From Xenorhabdus lircayensis (GTDB lineage Bacteria; Pseudomonadota; Gammaproteobacteria; Enterobacterales; Enterobacteriaceae), in the NCBI RefSeq assembly GCF_016306625.1, contig NZ_JACOII010000052.1, forward strand, positions 1 to 34,120: 34,120 nucleotides of DNA, in the 5' to 3' direction. The position numbers and the translations under genes are program-made. Every line of letters starts with the position of its first letter. Position 1 is the stretch's first letter. Shown here piece after piece: positions 23,733-31,200 of this stretch. The notes beneath the pieces were generated by a model. That model did not search any database. It was not told the origin of the DNA and saw nothing but the letters and a program-made list of their open reading frames with translations.

Positions 23733-23784
23733 TGCTGTTATTTCCTTCAACATATGGTTTTGCCCTCACAATATGATGTGTTCC

Positions 23785-23810
23785 CTTGAATCCCGCGTTT
23801 TGATCCCCAT
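23785..23810 (+). promoter_or_regulatory. Sigma-32 heat-shock promoter of grpE
   Basis: CTTGAA (23785-23790), a 14-nt spacer, then CCCCAT (23805-23810). This matches the heat-shock consensus and lies 47 bp before the grpE ATG. Confidence 0.85.
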
Positions 23811-23856
23811 AATAATCGGGAATGGCGAAGATAATACAAAATACGCGGAGATATTC

Positions 23857-24438
23857 ATGAGTAGTAAAGACCAAAAAGTACCTGACGAGCAAGTCTCAGA
23901 AAATACAGAAAATGTATTAGAGCAACAAATGAATGCAGAAAAGGCAGATGCGCCAGAGACTGAAAATGTTGTTGACCCGCGTGTTGCTGAGTTGGAAGAA
24001 CAACTGAAACAGGCTCAGGTTAACGAACGCGATGCTATGCTGCGTGCTCGTGCTGAAGTGGAAAATATTCGCCGTCGTACCGAGCAGGATGTAGAAAAGG
24101 CACATAAATTTGCATTGGAAAAATTTGCCAATGAACTCCTGCCAGTTATCGACAATCTGGAACGAGCACTAGATGTAGCCGATCGTGCCAATGAAGCGCT
24201 ACAACCTATGATTGAAGGCATTGAACTGACCCTGAAATCTTTTATCGGTGCTGTGGGTAAGTTCGGCATTGAAGTTGTGAGTGACACCAATGTGCCTTTC
24301 AATCCTGAAGTGCATCAGGCAATGACCATGATGGAATCTGATCAGCATGAATCTAATCATGTTATGTTGGTAATGCAGAAAGGTTACACCTTGAATGGTC
24401 GTTTATTGCGTCCTGCAATGGTTGCCGTTTCTAAATAA
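23857..24438 (+). CDS. grpE: Nucleotide exchange factor GrpE
   Basis: 193 residues. An acidic disordered head (~1-40) leads to a long coiled coil ([20 protein letters not shown]), a four-helix part ([20 protein letters not shown]) and a beta domain ([20 protein letters not shown], then [18 protein letters not shown]). It releases ADP from DnaK in the heat-shock chaperone cycle. The ATG at 23857 follows GGAG. The upstream in-frame extension has no conservation and overlaps the promoter, so it was not used. Confidence 0.97.
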   Translation: MSSKDQKVPDEQVSENTENVLEQQMNAEKADAPETENVVDPRVAELEEQLKQAQVNERDAMLRARAEVENIRRRTEQDVEKAHKFALEKFANELLPVIDNLERALDVADRANEALQPMIEGIELTLKSFIGAVGKFGIEVVSDTNVPFNPEVHQAMTMMESDQHESNHVMLVMQKGYTLNGRLLRPAMVAVSK

Positions 24439-24461
24439 AAATTACGGTATTCCGTGATGCA

Positions 24462-24492
24462 ATGCCGCCATTATTCAAAAGGCGGCATTTTT
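24462..24492. terminator. Terminator between grpE and ung
   Basis: ATGCCGCC, an 11-nt loop, GGCGGCAT, then TTTTTG. It ends grpE and, in the other direction, lies just past the ung stop. Confidence 0.85.
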
Positions 24493-24507
24493 GTGGGTAG
24501 AGTTAGG

Positions 24508-25188
24508 TTACTGAGGTAATTGAGGTGCCCAATCTATCGAGGACAATCCTTGTGTTTCTAACAAGGTGTTCGCTTGTGAAAAATGTTTGCAGCCTAAAAA
24601 TCCGCGATGAGCAGACAAAGGTGAAGGATGCGGCGCTTTTAATACATGATGGCGCTGTGTATCAATAAAACGGCCTTTTTTCTGAGCATGAGACCCCCAA
24701 AGCAGGAAAATGACACCGTGACGATTTTCATTGATTGCAGCAATGACTTTGTCGGTGAATGTTTCCCACCCCAGATTAGCATGGGAATGTGCATTGCCAC
24801 GTTCAACGGTTAGCACGGTATTGAGCAATAGTACTCCCTGTTTTGCCCAACTGATCAAGCAACCGTGATTAGGGCGAGTAAATCCAGCAATATCCGATTC
24901 CAGCTCTTTGTACATATTGACGAGAGAAGGTGGCGCAGGAATACCCGGCTGTACAGAGAAGGCTAGCCCGTGGGCTTGGTTCGGGCCGTGATAAGGATCT
25001 TGTCCCAAAATAACCACTTTTACATCGGCCAACTCGGTATAGCGGAATGCGTTGAAAACATCCTGCTGTGGCGGATAAATGGTTTTGCCAGCCTGGCGTT
25101 CATTGGCAACATAAGCCAATGTATCAACGAAATAAGGCTGTTTCTTTTCATTGCCGATGACATCGTGCCATGTGAGAGGTGAGGACAT
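24508..25188 (-). CDS. ung: Uracil-DNA glycosylase
   Basis: 226 residues of family 1 UDG. The water-activating loop GQDPYHG is at 62-68 (Asp64). [26 protein letters not shown] and the leucine-loop motif [10 protein letters not shown] (187-196) are all present. It removes uracil from DNA to start base excision repair. I used the ATG at 25188 (AAGGGA upstream); a TTG two codons earlier is possible. ung next to grcA is the usual enterobacterial neighbourhood. ung next to grpE is not the E. coli order. Confidence 0.96.
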   Translation of the reverse strand: MSSPLTWHDVIGNEKKQPYFVDTLAYVANERQAGKTIYPPQQDVFNAFRYTELADVKVVILGQDPYHGPNQAHGLAFSVQPGIPAPPSLVNMYKELESDIAGFTRPNHGCLISWAKQGVLLLNTVLTVERGNAHSHANLGWETFTDKVIAAINENRHGVIFLLWGSHAQKKGRFIDTQRHHVLKAPHPSPLSAHRGFLGCKHFSQANTLLETQGLSSIDWAPQLPQ

Positions 25189-25507
25189 AGCCAATCCCTT
25201 TCTAGATGATTATCAGATGGGCTTAAGCTTACCGATTCCCTTGGCATAGGGAAACCCTCTGATCCCCATCCAAGCTTAATTCATAGAATTAAAATCTGTT
25301 TTTATAAATTATTTTGAAATTTATAAAAATTATTTTATGCGTTTGATGTTTAAAAAATGGATTAAAACATTGGGTTATAGTTTCATTGATAATAACCTTA
25401 TAAAATTAATTGATTTCAATCAAAGAAACTTCTCATTTGTGCTGGTATACAGGAAATTAAGAAAAAATTTTGACTAAATAACCAAGATGATGATGTTGGA
25501 GGTATAA
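25189..25507. other. Divergent promoter region ung / grcA
   Basis: No gene. It contains a short dyad TTCCCT/AGGGAA at about 25233-25250 and the FNR site of grcA. Confidence 0.5.
25410..25423. promoter_or_regulatory. FNR binding site
   Basis: TTGATTTCAATCAA, a perfect TTGAT-N4-ATCAA palindrome 85 bp before grcA. E. coli yfiD/grcA is also FNR-activated in low oxygen. Confidence 0.85.
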
Positions 25508-25891
25508 ATGATTACTGGGATTCAAATTACCCAATCTGACAATGCTGCATTGATGAATTCTTTTTGGCTGTTGGATGATGAAAAAAATGAAGCGCGTTGT
25601 ATCTGCGCCAAAGCAGATTACGATGAGGGCCAAATTGTTGCCAAAGATGAATTGGGGCAGTTTGAATATCGCGAAATTCCGTTGGAGGTTAAACCGACTG
25701 TGCGTGTAGAAGGGGGACAACATCTGAATGTGAATGTCCTGCGCCGCGAAACCCTGGAAGATGCGGTGAAACACCCTGAAAAATACCCTCAGCTTACCAT
25801 TCGTGTATCTGGTTATGCAGTGCGTTTTAACTCATTAACCTCAGAACAGCAACGTGATGTGATTACCCGTACTTTTACAGAAATTCTGTGA
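25508..25891 (+). CDS. grcA: Autonomous glycyl radical cofactor GrcA
   Basis: 127 residues, identical in length to E. coli YfiD. The C-terminal half copies the glycyl radical domain of pyruvate formate-lyase: [20 protein letters not shown], then [15 protein letters not shown] with the radical Gly at 102. It repairs oxygen-damaged PFL by supplying a new radical domain. The ribosome site TTGGAGG is strong, and an FNR site lies upstream, in keeping with anaerobic use. Confidence 0.97.
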   Translation: MITGIQITQSDNAALMNSFWLLDDEKNEARCICAKADYDEGQIVAKDELGQFEYREIPLEVKPTVRVEGGQHLNVNVLRRETLEDAVKHPEKYPQLTIRVSGYAVRFNSLTSEQQRDVITRTFTEIL

Positions 25892-26179
25892 TTTTTTTAT
25901 AAAGTCAATGGATTAAGAGGGGGCGATTAACTGCCAAATAGCTCAATAATTAGTGACCAGGCTTTTTGCGCGTCAGAGGATTTACCCCCTTGCCACTGGG
26001 CTGCAACTTAAAATCTATTGAGTTTAAATAATCTAGCAGGCAGCGAGAGGCTCAGGGCAAACGGGTCTAAATTGAACAATGGGATCAGCCGTGTGTTTTC
26101 AATTCATCAAGATAGGGGGATTGGTGGCAGTTTGTGATTTATAATCGGCTCTTTGTTAATGATAACCGTAGAAACTGCC
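25892..26179. other. Intergenic region between grcA and IS scar
   Basis: No complete gene. On the minus strand a short open end (QWQGGKSSDAQKAWSLIIEL, FGS, stop at ~25927) is preceded by a stop and may be a gene-end remnant. The left end of the ISAs1 copy should be within the last ~150 bp, but no terminal repeat could be fixed. Confidence 0.35.
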
Positions 26180-26789
26180 ATGAAAGCCACCCCCCTCAGC
26201 AACGCCTTTGGACATCTCACTGATCCCCGGTTTAACCGGACTAAGCAGCATTCTCTTATCGACATTCTCACAATATCGATTTGTGCGGTTATCTGCGGTT
26301 GTGAGAGTTTCAATGCCATTGAAGAATATGGAAAGTCCAAAGAAGATTGGTTCAGACAATTTCTGGATCTCCCCAATGGCATCCCCCGCCATGATACTTT
26401 TAACGATGTGATAAACCGGCTTAATCCACAAGAGTTCGGGGGCGCTTTTACCGAATGGGTGAATAGCTTAGCCAAAATATCTGCGGATATTATTGCGTTG
26501 GATGGCAAAACCATGAGGGGGACACTCGATAAAGCCAGCGGTGTTCCGGCTCTCCATTTGGTCAGCGCCTGGTCGGTGGCGAATCAGCTCTGTTTTGGTC
26601 AGGTGAAAGTCTCGGATAAATCGAACGAGATCACCGCGATCCCAAAACTTCTGGCACTACTGGATATTGAAGGTTCCCCCCTCACCCTGGGTGCCATGGG
26701 CTGCCAACACAAAATAGCCAACCAAATTGTTGAGGATAAGGCCGATTATGTGCTGGCCTTGAAAGGTAATCAGGGCGAATTTTACGACG
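26180..26789 (+). pseudogene. ISAs1-family transposase, truncated
   Basis: The N-terminal ~200 residues of an ISAs1-type (H-repeat-associated) DDE transposase: FGHLTDPRFNRTKQHSLIDI, LDLPNGIPRHDTFNDVINRL and IIALDGKTMRGTLDK (first Asp). The second acidic position appears lost, since LTLGAMGCQHKIA stands where DAMGCQ is typical. The frame leaves the family after LKGNQGEFYDD, where IS630-derived DNA begins. Non-functional. Confidence 0.8.
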
Positions 26790-27172
26790 ATAACCGTGTG
26801 TGCGGGGCATAGACTGTGCAAAACCGCTTTCATCCAGATAAACAATCGGTTTGTCCGTGTGTTTATAGTGACGGATACGCTCGATAAATGCCTGACGGCG
26901 CTGAACGTCAGCGTTGGGATGTTTTAGCGTTTTTTTTGACGGTGATATTCAGCCGTTTTGCTCTTTCGCATTGATAATCATCAGGATAATTTTGGACATC
27001 AATAAGGAGCGTCTCATCACGGATTTTCGTGGGCGGTTTATCACGGGTTACACAGGGTTCTATTTTGTGACTCCAGCGAAACAGGGTACGGATAGAGATC
27101 TCAAAGTGGGCACTCGTTTGTTCGAAAGTCAACGAATGCTTGTGTTTGTATGCCAGGACTTTTTTTCGGAAA
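26790..27172 (-). pseudogene. IS630-family transposase fragment, frameshifted
   Basis: On the minus strand FRKKVLAYKHKHSLTFEQTS, AHFEISIRTLFRWSHKIEPC is the N-terminal HTH region. After an A8 run (plus-strand T8, 26930-26937) the sense moves one frame to KHPNADVQRRQAFIERIRHY, then DKPIVYLDESGFAQSMPRTH, which contains a catalytic Asp. IS630 relatives can use slippage on A runs, so the shift may be natural. Both ends are cut: the first residues are replaced at ~27172 by IS6 DNA, and the other end stops at ~26790 in ISAs1 DNA. Confidence 0.75.
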
Positions 27173-27381
27173 AATACCACAACAACGGAATTGAATGTGA
27201 CCATGGTAAATTGAAGCGGAGCATTAATCCAGTGTTAGGTTTCAAAACGTTAAAAACAGCGTATGCGACTCTTAAAGGGATTGAAGTGATGCGGGCATTA
27301 CGCAAAGGGCAAGCCGAAATATTTTATTATGGTCATCCTTTAGGCGAAGGACGTCTAGTGAATAGCGTATTTGGTCTATAA
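27173..27381 (+). pseudogene. IS6-family (IS26-like) transposase, C-terminal remnant
   Basis: The frame KYHNNGIECDHGKLKRSINP, VLGFKTLKTAYATLKGIEVM, RALRKGQAEIFYYG is the end of an IS6-type transposase, including the catalytic Glu region. The rest of the gene is missing on the left, where IS630 DNA starts. The element's right terminal repeat is retained at 27420-27433. Confidence 0.8.
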
Positions 27382-27419
27382 CGATTTTTAATCGGAGATG
27401 ATTCAAACTTACAACTTTA

Positions 27420-27433
27420 TTTGCAACAGTGCC
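27420..27433 (+). repeat. IS6-family right terminal inverted repeat
   Basis: TTTGCAACAGTGCC, the reverse complement of the GGCACTGTTGCAAA end known from IS26-type elements. It marks the right edge of the IS scar. Confidence 0.85.
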
Positions 27434-28222
27434 CTCTGTTCTGGGGCGAACAAACTGGGGAGAGCCGGATGCGATAGTCCGATAAGTCAGGTTTCTGAGG
27501 AGGGTAGCGACCGGGTAACTCGCTCAAGTTCTCTGATAAGTATGTTTAGTTGCTCATTTTATCGCTAACTGAATAAAGTGCCCCACAGTTTTTTACGCTC
27601 TCCCGACCCCTCTTCATATTTTGCTGATACATTCAGCATGGCTCACTGAAGCCGATTTAGGGAGGTGTCCATTACATTATAACTACTAATAGTTATTTAA
27701 TTGAATTAGTTACATATGATATATTATAGTTAGATAATAGAATGGCTTTCCATAGAAATATGTATATTAAACTTCCAATTAATCGCATTAGCGGTAGGCT
27801 CATAGCAGGTTAAAGCCCTTTTAAGTAAAATTTAAATTTTGGTGTGGGTATATCTATCGTGAATGTGTCTAAAAAGTTTGCGTTTTTTCATTTCATTTCA
27901 TTTCTATTAAGAATATTTGTTTAATTTTAATGTCATGTCTAATGTTTTTATTACGTAGTTTCCTTTTTATACCTTAGGTGTGAAATTTAATCACTAATAT
28001 GAATAATATCATATAAAACCTAACCATCACGTTTTAATAACAAACTTAATTATCCCTCTCCGTGATAAATATCAATCGGATTATTTCTGTATCATTCTTT
28101 GATCTGAATTAAGCATATAAACGTATCACTATATTATTGTCTGTTATCAAATGCAGTGCCCTATTAGAAATTAGAACGATGTTTAGTTGATAGATCAAAA
28201 CCTGACGCTTTGGAATTATAAA
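27434..28222. other. Intergenic region upstream of the NRPS gene
   Basis: About 790 bp with no supported gene. The first ~180 bp is moderately GC-rich and looks like leftover mobile DNA. From 27660 onward it is AT-rich and probably contains the NRPS promoter, which I could not pin down. Confidence 0.4.
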
Positions 28223-31200
28223 ATGAATGTGCCACATAGCCACAACCCATCATTAGAGAATCCTCTTACTTCTTCTCATGAACTATCACTTAGTTCTACT
28301 CAACAAGTCGTTTGGCTTGATCAAATTCTTCATCCTGACTCCCCCAATTACAACATCAGTACATTGGTCTGTATCGATGGAGATCTGGATGAAATATTGT
28401 TCACTCAGGCGCTTGAAGCCGTTGTTTCTCGCCATGACACATTGCGCTTACGGCTTGTGGATACCCACGGATTACCTCGTCAAAAACTCGTCGATACTTT
28501 CTCAGTATCTTTAGCTGTGCACGATTTTTCACAATATGCTGATGCAGAAGCCCAAGCTGCACAGCAAATACACGCTACTTTTATACGCCCGTTCCATTTG
28601 TATGGGGAGCTGTGGCGTTCCGAGTTGCTGCGGGTCAGTGATACACGCTGGTACTGGCAATTTTGCTGTCATCATTTGATCTCAGATGGTCTGGGTTTGA
28701 GGCTGGTTATCAAAGATCTTACAGATAATTACAATCGCTTGGTCAAGGGGGAAGCATTAGCAGAAGTTGCTCCTTCCTACCTCGACTTTATTGTTGAAGA
28801 TCGTACCTATCTTGACTCCAAATTACGCGCGCGCGACCTGCAATTTTGGCTGGAACGCTATGAAAAACTGCCTCCAGCCCTAATTCCGCCCTCAAATCCA
28901 GACACATCTGTCACACATAAGCCAACAAAACCCGTTCTTTGGCAATTGGATAAAACACTTTTTCAACAGATTGAAGATACAGTGGCCGCTCATGGGTTAT
29001 CCGTCCTCCATTTTATGTATGCCGTTCTGGCTTGCTATTTCGCACGCAGTGCAGACGCTGAGGAGATTGTTATTGGCGTCCCAGTGCACAATCGCAGAAA
29101 TGCGAAACAGAAATGTACAATGGGGATGTTCTCATCAGTTATCCCCATCGGAGTGACTGTTCATTCTGAGGATTCTTTTCTTGATGTCATGCGCAAGGCA
29201 GCAACGGAATTGCGTCGTTGCTATAAGCATCAGCGGTTGCCAATCGCAGAGATTAACCAGCACACGCAAATCAAACAGAAAACAGGACGTACTCAACTTT
29301 TTGATATCATGCTTTCGCTGGAGTTGTTCGAAACTAATGCTAGTATGCAAGGTACCGTCACAACACTTAAGCAATCATATCGTGGCGCCATGTTTCCTCT
29401 CACGATAGCTATCTACCAATACACATTTACCCACCTTGAAAACGTAAGCCAACCTGCCACAATCGAATTTAATTACGATACTAATTACCTGAGTCACGAA
29501 GAGGTTATTGCCCTTCAATCTCGTTTGGCCCTATTGGTGGAAACCGCCATCACATCTCTGGATATGCCCGTAGGAAAAGCACCGCTATTGCCAGCGGCGG
29601 AGCGCCAGCAACTACTGGTGGACTTTAATGCAACCGATGCTGACTTTCCACAACATACTCTGGTACATCAACTGTTCGAACAACAGGCTGAACGCACTCC
29701 GAATGCTATTGCAGTAGTGTTTGGAACTCACTCCCTTAGTTACGATGAACTCAACCGTCGCGCTAATCGTTTAGCGCATTACTTGCTCACTTTAGGAGTA
29801 CAACCCGATAACCGAGTCGCCATCTGCGTTGAACGCAGTCTGGAGATGATAGTAGGGATGCTAGCTATCCTCAAAGCTGGCGGTGCCTACGTGCCGTTAG
29901 ATCCGGCTTATCCGACTGAACGACTGATGTATATGCTTGATGATGCGGCACCGGTGGCGCTGCTTACCCAGTCTTCACTCACTGAAAGGCTGAACAGTCA
30001 TCTGCCTACCGTGCTACTTGATACCCAAGCCCCATCCATTTCTGATGAAGAGTCAGAAAAAAATCCTAATGCTCAATCACAGGGGCTGACCTCACGCCAT
30101 CTGGCGTATGTGATTTATACCTCAGGCTCCACCGGATTCCCCAAGGGAGTGGAAATGCCTCTGGCGGCGTTGTCGAATTTGTTGCAATGGCACCGTCAAA
30201 ACCCTTCCCATCTCTCCGGGAACGGTAAAACACTACAATTTGCTGCATTAGGGTTTGATGTTGCCTTCCAGGAAATATTTACGACCCTATGTGAAGGTGG
30301 ATGTTTGGTCTTAATTAATGAAGCCATACGTCGGGAGCCGCAACAACTCCTCCAACTTATTCAGCAAAAACAAATTGACAGGCTCTTCCTTCCCTACATT
30401 GCTCTACAACACCTTGCTGAAGCTTCCAGCAGCATTGAAGGCGATTTTACTAGTCTGGCTCACATCGTTACCGCAGGCGAACAATTGCGCATTACACCAG
30501 CCATTCGCCGTTTTCTACAACGCGCTGGGTCATGCCAGTTACACAATCACTATGGCCCGACGGAAAGCCACGTGGTTACAGCATATATACTGGACAAAGA
30601 TATTAATCAGTGGGCAACATTACCTCCCATAGGTCGCCCAATTGCTAACACCCAAATTTATATTCTGGATACGCAAGGCCAGCCAGTGCCCCTCGGCGTG
30701 GCAGGTGAAATTCATATCGGCGGTGTTAGCGTGGCCCGTGGCTATCTAAACCGCCCAGAATTGACGGCAGAGCGCTTTATTTCTGATCCATTCTCAGCAA
30801 CGCCAAATGCCCGTCTGTACAAGACCGGTGACCTCGGCCGCTGGCTGCCCGATGGTAATATCGAGTACCTCGGCCGTAACGATTTTCAGATCAAGCTGCG
30901 CGGCTTCCGCATTGAACTTGGAGAAATCGAAGCACGTCTGATTCAGTGCCCAGAAATAGACGAAGCTGTTGTTATTGCCCGCGAGGATATCCCCGGTGAC
31001 AAACGCCTGGTAGCCTATTTGCGGACTCAGCCTGATATTGAACTGGATCCGACCAAATTGCGCCAGCAACTTGCACAGCATCTAGCCGACTATATGCTGC
31101 CTAGTGCTTTTGTCGTGTTGGATACCTTCCCGCTGACCCCTAACGGTAAACTCGACCATAAGGCTTTGCCCGTCCCTGACCAGTCAGCGGTGGTAACGCG

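Noticed and set aside
23710-23856. N-terminal extension of GrpE
   Set aside because: It would cover the heat-shock promoter and divergent nadK start and has no family similarity. The ATG at 23857 has a proper ribosome site.
27434-27600. Possible group II intron remnant (GAGAGCCGGATGCGATAG region)
   Set aside because: It vaguely recalls intron domain V stems, but the pairing is poor and no reverse transcriptase gene or intron boundary is present.
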